Positions 52,702 through 64,000 of a stretch of DNA of 64,000 bases are shown piece by piece. The notes under the pieces are model-generated. The model searched no databases. It worked only from the letters and a program-made list of their open reading frames with translations, and was not told where the DNA came from. Source of the DNA: Utricularia gibba (lineage: Eukaryota > Streptophyta > Magnoliopsida > Lamiales > Lentibulariaceae); assembly GCA_002189035.1 (NCBI GenBank), contig NEEC01000014.1, positions 994,501 to 1,058,500 on the forward strand, read 5' to 3'. Within the stretch, counting starts at the first letter, position 1. Each line of letters opens with the position of its first letter. Made by a program: the position numbers and the translations under genes.

Positions 52702-53187
52702 TTATCCATCGTCCTCGTCGTCCCTCCGCTGGGAACTGCTACGCCAGAATCCAGCTCCGTGAAATCGATCCCAGAGGGCAATATCCCAATCTACGACGTC
52801 GTTTTCAGCTTTCCAATCTCCCAGACCTGCCTCCTCCGGCCACCACTGCCCCCAGTCGAGGCTGTGGAATCTGAACGAATTCTCGTTCCCGCAATTCTCG
52901 TTCCCCTCCATCGACATCAATTTCTGCCTTCTCTTCAACAGCCTCTTCCTCTTCTTGCGCTTCCATATCCCCTTCGGCACCCGACACAACGAGAAGATCA
53001 GATACAACATTCCGCACGGGCAGCAGCAGCACACAGCCAAACAATCTCCCGCCGTCTCGCCGATTGTTCCCCGGCGGCGCGGCCGCCTCTTCGCGTCCTC
53101 CGGGTGAATCGGTGGGGCCATTGTTTCCAGAAGCGGCTGTTTCCGCCCCATCGCCGCCGTTGACCCCGGCGTGGAATCCCTAGGCAT
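52702..53187 (-). CDS. Small plant protein with Cys-rich hydrophobic CCCCPCG motif (161 aa)
   Basis: Single exon. Begins MPRDSTPGSTAAMGRK. The central segment GDCLAVCCCCPCGMLYLIF is hydrophobic and Cys-rich and could be palmitoylated or membrane-inserted. It is followed by a strongly basic stretch (KRKKRKRLLKRRQK). The C-terminal third is Trp-rich and acidic and ends RDDEDDG. Several plant proteins share the CCCCPCG-then-basic arrangement, but I do not know their function. The second ATG (MGRKQPLLE) is an alternative start. Confidence 0.75.
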   Translation of the reverse strand: MPRDSTPGSTAAMGRKQPLLETMAPPIHPEDAKRRPRRRGTIGETAGDCLAVCCCCPCGMLYLIFSLCRVPKGIWKRKKRKRLLKRRQKLMSMEGNENCGNENSFRFHSLDWGQWWPEEAGLGDWKAENDVVDWDIALWDRFHGAGFWRSSSQRRDDEDDG

Positions 53188-53512
53188 TGCTTATGGTGAA
53201 GTTCTCCTTGGATTGTGCCTGGGGAAGATAATTTTATGATAATGGTACTTAATTGCCAAGGAAAATCTCATTTTTGGGCCACCACCTATATAAGCGGTGG
53301 AACAAAATACAATTTTCATTTTTTTTTGATAATTTTCATTAACACCTCTAAAATAATATAAATTTATGGGCCAGGCCGTTCTTTTGAGAATAATGTCTAT
53401 AGGGCCCTTTCAAATTCACAGTGAAGCCCAATAAGCTTAGGGGCTTTCGATGTAGTTTCTATTCGTTTTGAGAATCCCGTCTGGAGTTTGTGTCCATCTG
53501 CCGCCGCTGAGG

Positions 53513-54805
<1,293 letters not shown>

Positions 54806-54819
54806 TTTGGAATCCCATT

Positions 54820-55188
54820 CCTTGTTATTGATATTCTAGTGTTTTCCATTTGATTCACGCGCATCGAAAAGAACAGTAGGAGTGAATATGTACAAGCTCT
54901 GAAGCATCGAGCTCCCGCCAAAGTCGCCGGAGTTTTTTCTGTTCATCTCTCCGCCCCCCATGGAGTGAGGGTAACGGTCCGAATGTGAGGGAAAAAAAAA
55001 TCAATTTGTTGACACGTATCGAATTGAAATATATAAGACCACGAAAGTAAAAAATTTTCGGTCCGAATGCACACTCCTAATATTATGTACACGCGCATTC
55101 TAACATTTTAGTCTTTGGTTCCAGAAAACAAGGGATGCACATCAGGAGCTCTTCCATGAAGTACAACGATGGCGGCGAGCACACTCAC
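54820..55188. other. 3' flanking region between convergent genes
   Basis: 3' UTRs of RPL17 and the DUF3537 gene. No other feature. Confidence 0.5.
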
Positions 55189-56710
55189 TCAATATCCCTG
55201 TGTCACGACCGTTCTGCCCAGAACGAATGTGACCAGAGACAGCTCCAGGAAGAAAATCGTATTGATCAATCCTCGATCCACCGCCCACCCGTAAATAGTT
55301 ACACCTCCAGGATTCTCCCGGAGATACATCACTGCAAAACAGGCCCCAAGGTTAGGAAACAAACACCCTTTGTGAACTGTTTGATGTAGAAGAAGAAAAC
55401 ACATGTACCCAGAGCCAGCCTCTTGTGGTAAGATGATACGTCTGATGCGAGGTGTGTGCTTGAGGAGGAGGATGATGATGCATCGAAATCGAGCCACCCG
55501 GAGTCAATTCCGGGGCCATCATACACCGGTTCTCCTGTTCCATTAGGAGATCTCCAGGAAGAGCCATTGGCTGTCATGACAACATGCCATCTGGTAGCCA
55601 GTGCTCCTATACCTTGAGCTCTGTGTGTTATTTTCGCGGCAGCGTTCAAGCAGAGGATGATCACCGCCACCTGCACTATGGATGAAACCTGCACGCCGGA
55701 GAAGATCAGAAACAGGTGCTTTCTGACAAGGGGAAGAGATGGGTTATGGCCAAGACAGCAACTTACTACATAGTCTCCGCAGTTGATGAAGGTAAACTCG
55801 TACTCAGTGGTCTTAACCAGGTTGATGAACTGGACAACGGTGACTATCAGAAACTGTGTAATGAGGTACAGTCTGAATCTATGGCTTATCTTGTACAGGT
55901 AGTAACGTAAGCGGCCATGCTCTTGTAGCAATTCTGAAACGTTTTCTTCTCGTTCTAAAAGCTTCCCATAATCACCAAGATGTATGATTTGCAGACTGCA
56001 GACAACGTAGAACAAAACCGAAGCTGAAAAGATGATCGTTGTGACGAACGCCCATGATGCAAGTAAGCACAAGAGAATCCCAGCTGATAGCCATGGCGAC
56101 CGCCCGCTGACGTGCATGAACCTCAAGATTTCCCTCCCGATCTTTAACAAGAAACATGGGATCAGCAGTATCAGAAGCAGCCGGATGAAATCCTGCAGGG
56201 GAAACAGTTGCGATTCTTCAAGTTTGATGATGAGTATCAAGTAGATGGATTGAAGAATGGTGGGCTTACTGAAATCTTCTGCGTGTACTGCGCTGTGAAC
56301 CTCTCTGAATGCCCATTTTCTCGATCAACAAAAAGAAACTTTCTCAAACCGTATTTTCTCAGGTTGTGCGAAACACATATGAGTGCTGCTGCAGCCATAC
56401 AGGCCTGCGATGCCACGATGCCGGTTTCGAATCCCAGAATCTGAACCACTTCGCAGCCAGAGCAATCCGGGAAATGAATCATTATCAGAGGAAGAAAAAC
56501 ACCCATCACAAAGAAAGATACCCATGATGCCACAAAAGTATGAATCGAGGACTGCTCAAAACCCAATACCGAGAGAAAAAAATCCAATCTTCTAAGGGCT
56601 TTGTTAAAACGGATTTCCAAATCGCTGCTCCCTTTTTCCGGTGGGGACTCCGGGTTACGAGAAACGACGCCGTTTATCAATGGGAGTTTCTCCTCGGGGT
56701 ACTCCGCCAT
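55189..56710 (-). CDS. DUF3537 gustatory-receptor-like membrane protein (429 aa)
   Basis: Four exons join in frame: 56270-56710, 55767-56192, 55409-55688 and 55189-55331. It begins MAEYPEEKLPLINGV. Hydrophobic segments that could be about seven spans include WVSFFVMGVFLPLIMIHF, IRLLLILLIPCFLL, SAGILLCLLASWAFVTTIIF, LITQFLIVTVVQFINL, IVQVAVIILCLNAAAKI and FFLELSLVTFVLGRTVV at the C-terminus. The intracellular loop contains LLEREENVSELLQEH. MYLRENPGGVTIYGWAVDR is the family signature before the last span. DUF3537 proteins are plant relatives of insect gustatory and odorant receptors by fold; function in plants is not established. No breaks. Confidence 0.9.
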
Positions 56711-57431
56711 GATTGGGAAAATGCCAAGTAGTTCAGACACTGTAGCCGAAGAACAAAAATAGGGAATATTAACAATGGGTGTTCACTGTCGCTGTAAGCA
56801 AAACAGCAGCATACATCGTTTCATCCTGCCAAGTGGGACGGCAGGGGAATAGCATCGTTGTTTTGCTTCCTAAACATCAGATATGACCAAAACGTCACCT
56901 GGTTATCAGAAAGATTGGATTTTTGGTGTCGGAGATCCGCGGTCCACTACAAATTGTGTTGATAAATGAATTGGGTTATAGAAAGACAATACAACGTCGC
57001 AAGCAGAAAATTCTGAAAGTCAAATCCCGCTTCCTGCAATCTTCGTCCAAATCCCCCGCTTTCAGCGACTGCCATTTTTGTCCGAGACCCGGCCGAGGTC
57101 TATACCACCCCCGGCTAACCCCTCCCTCCACAAGAAAAAGTCCAATTCCATCAAAAAAATTCAAACTTGAGCTGCATTTAAAATTCCACCAACCAATAAA
57201 AGAAAGAATCTTTTAAGTGATTCTGCTGCCAAAAAACTAATTGATCCATGTAATAAAATCTGATCTGATTATCATTCACTATTTGGTTGTTCTAAGGTTA
57301 TTTGATGGAAGATGATGAAGTTCATAGGACATGGTCTGCATGTACACCAAAGGCATTTGACAACTTGGGCTACCCTGAAGAAGAAGAAAAGGAAGAAACG
57401 AAAAAGATGTGAAATGCAGGACAAAGGGCTG
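56711..57431. other. Region between the DUF3537 gene start and the RID1-like gene end
   Basis: Promoter and 5' UTR of the DUF3537 gene (upstream of 56710) and 3' UTR of the helicase gene (below 57432). No other gene supported. Confidence 0.5.
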
Positions 57432-60400
57432 CTATCTTTTGGTTTTCCTTTCACCACTGCGAGCAAGAAAACGTTCCCTCGCAGCAAGTATTTTGCTGTC
57501 CCTGCCATCATCAACAAGCCGAGGAAGAGAACATTGGCTGCTCCCCTTCTTCAGCACTTCTGGTTCAACACTGTTGCTGTTTCAAGTAACAACCGGCATG
57601 AGATCCCCACAACAATAATGGTAAACGAATAGCAATGACTCTGGCACCTGAGTTTGCGGACGTTGAGTCTCTGGAGCTTAGCCAAAGCTGGTTGAACCCA
57701 TTGCATCTCTACAGCACAGACATTTCGCATATACGGCCGTGATGTCGTTATAAGTTCATGATATATGACATAACTGGGGAATTTCCCATCTTCGTCTGGT
57801 TTCAGTGCTGATGATGGATGCACCTGAAATGATTGAACTTGCAAGTGGTTAGACTTGAACTAGCCAACAGTTTTCGAGCTCACAGATACCTGAACCAACT
57901 GTGTCTTCAAACCAGGAGTTCTGTAGCCATTGTGAAGTAGCATACGCTCTGCAATTTGATTTGCATATCCTGCACATAAAGCTTTTCTCAAAGCAATGTA
58001 ATCTCGATCTTCATGTTTATTCCGTGTCTTGATCTGCATCGGCCCTGTGACAGAAACAGTCAAATTACAGGCTTCCAAGATAGACGAAAAGGGTGATATT
58101 TATGAGAAGCCATGAATGCTACATTACACCATAGACTTGAATGCATTTCATACAACAACATGAAGCATGAGATCGCATGCTCAGTGCTGTAACAGTGCTC
58201 AAACTCTAACAAACAATGTTGCAGCTTCACTGTGAACTCTCACCTTTTGCGATCTTCATCATTATTTGAGATAACTGTTCCCTGACATTCTCAATGAAGT
58301 TCATCGATCTCATCTGGAATCAAGAAATTCAATGGTATCAAACTCCACTCAGGGATTCATTAGAGGAAAGCATGCCATTGGTTCCCTGAAAAAAAAAAAA
58401 CAAAACAGAACAATCAGCCTAACAAATGACCTGCAGATTGTGCTCTTTACACCAGTTTACTCTATCTTCACTTCGATTCCAGAGCTCATATATCTGCAGC
58501 AACTGGATATGGTCACCCAATCCAAACCCATCAGGTAAGTTTGATGATGTGTGCTTGCGCTTCTTTTCAGTAGTCTTGCTGCTGGTCCAAAAGGATTTGG
58601 GCATAAAGAATAAGAGGAAAATAACTTGAAAAAATGTCAAAACGCACAAGGTTAATAAGAAACAGTGGTCTACTCGCAATAAACAATAAAGCATAGTATC
58701 TCAGCCAGCTACAAAAAATTACCTCTGTGCAAAAACCATTGTAGTTTCAGCAGATAGCATTGCAGCAACTGTCAAAGCATGAGATAAAGAGCCATTCTGG
58801 TTTGCCTCTAGTAAAGTTCTTGATAGTGAAGGTTCCAGTGGAAGTTCTGCATATACATGAGATTCTCAACTTAGAAGTGCTGCAGTTACTAACCTTTGGG
58901 TCAACCCAGTGCAAGTTCGAGACGCAAGACAATTTCCCCTTGGATCCTTGGAAAACATAATATTCAATATCAGTAATTACCAGACATGGTCCTTCCCAGA
59001 CTTGTTATTGAACCATCCTCATCAATGGCATCAATTAGAAACAGTTGCTTCAGCGCATCTTCCAAAGCTTCATCTGTTACAAGGTCGAGGGGTCATTGAG
59101 AAGATAACATATAACGCATTGATGTAAAAAAGTAGGTGGAAAAGATTTCGTACATGAAGGAGGATCAAGAAAGTCAAATTTGAGAATGTCAATGTCCTGA
59201 AGTTCAAGTGACTTTAGGTATAGTACACTTCCAGCAAGGGAAGATCTCTGTATTTCAGGAACTGTGACATCTAGAAATTTGCTTTCATAAACATGAGATG
59301 GATATAGACGATAGCACTTTCCAGGACGCGTTCTTCCAGCCCTTCCAGCACGTTGGTCAGCCTGCACTCTAAGATCATATACGGTGTTATGCAGATAAAG
59401 GGTGGATCAAGTTGCATACATGGTACCAAGCAGCAAGACGAATCATTAAGTTATACGTCAAAAAAAATTATCTACACCATATCTACAAGCTGCTAGAAGC
59501 AGCATTCCGAGGGATAAGATTTCATACTTGCTAATTTCAACAGCATCAAGAGAATACATGCGAGTTGCTGGATTGTACTGCCTTTGCTTTACAAAGCCGG
59601 AATCAATTACATACCTAAGATGAAAACCAGAGTTAGAGGACAGTCATGATGGCAATGATTCTACCTTCAACCACTAAGGGAAAGGAGAACGGTAAATAGC
59701 CTTCTAAGGATAGCAAAAATAGACAAGAAACAGAAATTTTAATAAATTTCTTACACAACACCATCAATAGTCAAGGATGTCTCTGCTATGTTTGTAGAAA
59801 CAATAAATCGACGAGAATTTGGAGGGGCAGGCATGAACACTCGAACCTGTTAATATAAAGCAAGTTTAGGAGGATGCCGAGTGCTTTGTAAATAAACCAA
59901 TGTGCAAACAGCAGATAGAGAGTAGATACTATCCTGGAGCTCCGGCGGCAATGACCCATGAAGAGGAAGAACTATGGCATCCATACAAGATCCTTCTTCC
60001 AAGTTCAGAATCCTCTCCTCGAACTTCTTTATAAATTTTTCTATATCATCCTACCAGAACAAAAACAATCTATTAGGTCGGTCATATACCATCAGAGGCA
60101 TTATAAACTGGGCATAAAGAAACAATATCAAAGGGACAAACTTTTCCAGTCAAGAAGATTAGAACATCGCCTTCAGGTTCTTTAACATGTATATCTGTAA
60201 AAACAGGCAAAAGAATGGCATAAATCAAGAATTTGCAAAAGGTGGCATCTTCACAGGAAAGGATAAATAAAGTCTCTACGCACCCAAAGCAGTTTCAAGA
60301 GCAGCTTCAATATAACTTTTTGGCCTTTCTAAGCAATGCTTTTTCTCAACGGGGAATAATTTCCCGGGAACATTAACAACAGGGCAGTCAGAAAAAAATC

Positions 60401-61204
60401 TGGATACTTTTTCACCATCCAGTGTGGCTGATGTGATCATAACTTTTAAATTGGATGCACGGATCACAATCAAGCGTTTCATCAGCCCAAGCAGTATATC
60501 TCTGCGAGACATACATATCACAACATTCATCAATAAAACAAAGAAATATATTTATATAAGATAGGAGAAGCTAGAAGATCGAGAATTACTGATAATTACA
60601 GTAAAGAAAATCAGTATGCTAATGAAATTTACGTGTTTAAGCTTCTCTCATGAGCCTCATCCAATATAATAACCGAATACTTGCTTAGTAAAGGGTCAGA
60701 AAGACTTTCACGAAGAAGCACTCCATCCGTCAAGTACCTGCACAAACGATTAGAGGTCCCATTTCAGCAATTTGAATTCATATTGGAATCCACATTGCTG
60801 TCAAAGAATAACTTTACTTAATCAGAGTATTGTCTGAAGTTCTATCATCAAAGCGTATGCCATATCCTACTTCACCCCCTATCTCAACATTAAGCTCTTC
60901 TGAAACTCGCCTGTTCCATCAACCAACAAAGGAGGCAAAATTGCACACTTGAAACTTCGAAATACTTTACAAATTCATAACTGATGCCCGTCACATAGAA
61001 TTACCGGGCTAAAGAGACGGCTGCCACACGACGAGGCTGAGTGACGGCGATGCAGCCGGATTTCGAATAACCCCTTCGATGAAGAATCTGAGGAAGTTGC
61101 GTGCTTTTACCTGAACCAACTTCCCCAATTACCACGACCACAGTATTTTTCTCCACAGTTTCCAAGATTTGCTCCTGGAATTTGATAATAGGCAATTGCT
61201 CCAT
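57432..61204 (-). CDS. RID1: DEAH-box RNA helicase, RID1-like
   Basis: About 15 exons. Starts [20 protein letters not shown] at 61204 (an earlier in-frame ATG at 61225 is less conserved). Walker [10 protein letters not shown] (residues 28-36), [29 protein letters not shown] (DEAH), [38 protein letters not shown] and [19 protein letters not shown] are all present in order. C-terminal HA2/OB parts: [44 protein letters not shown] and [12 protein letters not shown]. The last exon, 57432-57576, ends [16 protein letters not shown]. This agrees throughout with Arabidopsis RID1 (ESP3-related), a helicase used in splicing and in shoot and root meristem formation. No breaks seen. Confidence 0.93.
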
Positions 61205-61229
61205 TGTCACAAACTCAAAACACAATCTT

Positions 61230-62204
61230 CCATGAAGGACATCTTAGAGCTTTATCAACTTTGAAGCCCGTCATCATCTTTGCCCTTCATTAAGCAGAAG
61301 ACCCAGAACAAGTTTTCGATTTAGGGTTTAGAGTAGAATACTAAACCCCCCCTTCCCCTTCCCATCATCACCTTTGTCCTTCATTATAAAAAGAGATGCT
61401 TTTTTATAGTATGGGCAAATTGGAGAGCTGTTACGAAAAACAACGGTGCTCTACTGGTTCTCTCCCGTTATGGTTCGTCGGAGGCCCTTCAGATTTATCA
61501 AGATGCATTTCAACCCACTTAACTTCTCTGCGAGGCCAGTGAAACCGTTAAAAGTTCGAGAATCGAATGATGCGTTCAATTCAGGGCTAACATCAGGATC
61601 CTCACTTTGGTGAAAATCGAATCGCAAAGTAAGCCCTTAAAGACCCAAAATGAGCCCTAGCGCCATTCCAGATCTCTAGCAAGAAACGACTCAGTGATCT
61701 ACCTCCGGTGGTCGAACGGGCCTCCGTCACAAAAAAGGACTCGCGTAGCGCTAACGTGCACAGTCTCCAAGAACTGAAGACGAGCAAAATTACCAAACCG
61801 AGGCCTGAACCGGCCACGTTAGTTAATTTGAAAAATAACTATTGTGTTTTAGTGTGTTTAAAAATCTACTAATTCTATGTGTAATTTATTGTGCTTAGTG
61901 TGTGTGAGAGAAATGTACAGTGGGTAACTTTCAAAATGGCCGATAGTAGTCTGGATGGTTAAATTCTGTGTACCAAGAAAACATACACAAAAAAATAGTG
62001 CTTTTTGTTCCGGGAGGGGAGGGTCTTCTTTTTTCTTGAAAAAGGCATTTGCTTGACGAAGTCAAAACAAAGACTGAAGCTTTTGGTGTGCACTCACTAC
62101 GTTCAGGGCAACTTTAGCACAAAAAGTGTTGCCGTTCTTCAAGATAAGGTAGCTACTAGGCAAGAACTCATGCAATGTACAGATCTTGGCCCCTTACTGG
62201 AGGA
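61230..62204. other. Intergenic region between the helicase and response regulator genes
   Basis: 5' UTR and promoter of the helicase gene near 61200-61400; 3' UTR of the response regulator near 62000-62200. Nothing else supported. Confidence 0.45.
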
Positions 62205-63899
62205 TCAAGACACGGGGTAATCCAACTGTGAATGGACATCAGCAAGGAGCTCTTGATCACTGATGCACCCTAATGAATCCACAGTTTGAAGTCCAGAGAA
62301 GGGAGGATACAGCAACTCCTCTCGAGAAGGGTGTGTTTGGAAGTCGTCCCACAGCCCCAGATGTTGTTCGTATACCAGGGAAGTTTGATCCAGCACCTCT
62401 GCGCTCCATTGAGAACAGGAAGCCATATCAGCAGAGTATGCCGACGAGGGAGGAGCAGATCCAACTTTAGCTACTTCTTCAATGGCTTGAATCTTGCTTA
62501 TTCCTTGGTGAGGGAGCGCGCTGGATCCCACAGACTCGATAGGAGCATATTGAAGATCATCGCAATTTTCATCAGAGATGAAAGCCCTTGGGGATTCCAT
62601 GCCCCAAGAACACTGAGGTTGCACCAAGGACTTAGAAACTTGTGGCCCAGAGGGGGGATGAAGCTGGCCTCTCCGGTTTCCTTCCCAAGAGTTGTTTGGT
62701 GAGTAGAAGATGCCAAGTGGTTTGGTGATCTTTGAAGGCAGACATTACGCATTGATACTTTGGAAGAGATATTTGCTGCAAAAGCAGCTTTCATCTCCTT
62801 TTCTTTCTCCAATCTGTTCAGGAAGAGCCTGTACTTCTGAAACAGCCAGAAAGAGGGAAAGACTTACTACAAAACAGCGAAAGATCTTCTCACAACGTTT
62901 AAAGAAACCACCTGTAGATGGCTGGCAACATTTTCCCTGGTTAACCATGGAACTCCCATCAGATCAAGTATCTTTTTGGGTCCAGCTTCTGCAAGGCAGA
63001 GGAAAATCAAGCATTGATCGTTCATATAGCAATACAAAAAAGAGAAAGTGCTCTTACTTTCAGATCCAATCTGATTCAGAGCTTGAACAAATTTCTGATG
63101 AAGATCAACAGTCCAAACAACCCTGGGCTTCTTTGTAGTAACACAGGAAGAAGAAGAAGCATCACTGAAATCTCTATCATCATACACGCTGCTCTCAAAA
63201 TCCATCCTTCGCTTCCGAGTAACATAATCTCCACTAAACAAGTATTGACCTTCTAATGGATTCATCCCTTCCACGCCTTCGTAGCAATCGATTTCCCTCA
63301 TCTCATTAACCCTTTTCCTAAGAACATGCTGCCATATGTTCTTCAGCTCCTTCATTCTTATAGGCTTCAAAAGGTAATCACAAGCCCCATGTTGCACCCC
63401 TCTCATTACCCGGCTCGTTTCGCCATCCACAGACATCACTGGATGCACAAAGTGTTATCAAATGAGGGCACATGATCTAGCAAAGGCGAAAATGAATGGC
63501 ACTGCACAAGAGCACTTACTTATCACAGGAAGATCCATTTCTAAACCAACAAGTTCAAGAAGCTTGAAACCATCCATATCAGGCATGTTCACATCGCTGA
63601 TAACAATATCAAATCCATCCTTCCTCTGTCGAAGCAAGAAAAGAGCCTCTCTAGCCAAATTACATGTCGTCACTGAAATCCACAAAAGAACTAAGCATTT
63701 AATCACAATTCTGCACCCCCCACAGTTCTAAAACATGAAAAGGAGGAACTTTTCTGTCCAATGCCCACAAACGCAAACCTTCATAGTTACACTTTTTGAG
63801 CATTTTCTCCAGAATCTTCAACCAAGTTGGATCATCATCAACCACAAGAACCCGGAGACCGGCCGGAAAACGAATCGAAGAAAACCACGATGAATCCAT
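62205..63899 (-). CDS. Type-B response regulator (ARR-B), one frameshift in the C-terminal half
   Basis: Cytokinin-responsive transcription factor. Starts [20 protein letters not shown] at 63899. Receiver domain: acidic pair in VVDDDPTW, phosphoacceptor Asp in [13 protein letters not shown] (about residue 67), Lys in YLLKPI. Nuclear GARP/Myb-like domain: [38 protein letters not shown] and [18 protein letters not shown]. The tail frame breaks at the G run 62652-62657 (plus strand). A seventh base gives [18 protein letters not shown] and continues open through [12 protein letters not shown] to LDYPVS at 62205. GVPWL within the GARP domain differs from the usual VPGL or VEKL. Receiver and GARP domains look functional. 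Confidence 0.92.
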
Positions 63900-64000
63900 T
63901 GCAAGGACACCAAAGTCAGAATAAAACGACAAGCACACAGTAAGAGTGATGAATCCAAGGACTGAAAAAAATGAAGCAAAGGCATGCCACTAGAACACTT

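Overview
This 64 kb window is nuclear DNA of a flowering plant, most likely a eudicot. The genes are split by short GT-AG introns, the intergenic DNA is very AT-rich, and the families are plant-specific: CRK receptor kinases, a type-B response regulator, an AHL protein, an R2R3-MYB and an F-box/MYND protein. I cannot name the species.

Layout. 1-3.3 kb: a gene with a SHI-type cysteine cluster (-). 4.4-9.6 kb: a CRK receptor kinase (-) and a CRK relic (-). 9.8-20.9 kb: four unrelated single-copy genes, namely phosphoacetylglucosamine mutase (-), an AT-hook/PPC protein (+), a membrane-anchored SAM methyltransferase-like protein (+) and acetylornithine deacetylase (-). 23.2-36.0 kb: a CRK cluster (+) with two largely complete receptors, one receptor without a kinase domain, one rearranged pseudogene and a kinase tail relic, interrupted by a plastid 16S rDNA insertion. 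36.1-43.7 kb: a kinesin-light-chain-related TPR protein (-), a METTL17/Rsm22 mitoribosome assembly factor (+) and an R2R3-MYB (-). 43.7-48 kb: repeats and AT-rich DNA. 48.4-64 kb: a CRK-type kinase without DUF26 domains (+), an F-box/MYND protein (+), a small Cys-rich protein (-), ribosomal protein uL22/L17 (+), a DUF3537 gustatory-receptor-like protein (-), a RID1-like DEAH helicase (-) and a type-B response regulator (-).

Three points stand out. First, a ~100 bp element with TGACC/GGTCA motifs recurs beside the CRK genes and seems to have spread with them. Second, six otherwise well-preserved genes each carry one frameshift, and every one is repaired by lengthening a G or C run by one base. 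This points to a systematic homopolymer error in the assembly rather than six independent gene deaths. Third, the CRK locus shows several stages of receptor birth and decay: an inverted copy pair, loss of a kinase domain, an internal deletion, an LTR-like insertion and splice-site turnover.

Exon boundaries were placed by eye from reading frame, splice consensus and family similarity. No alignment or database search was run.
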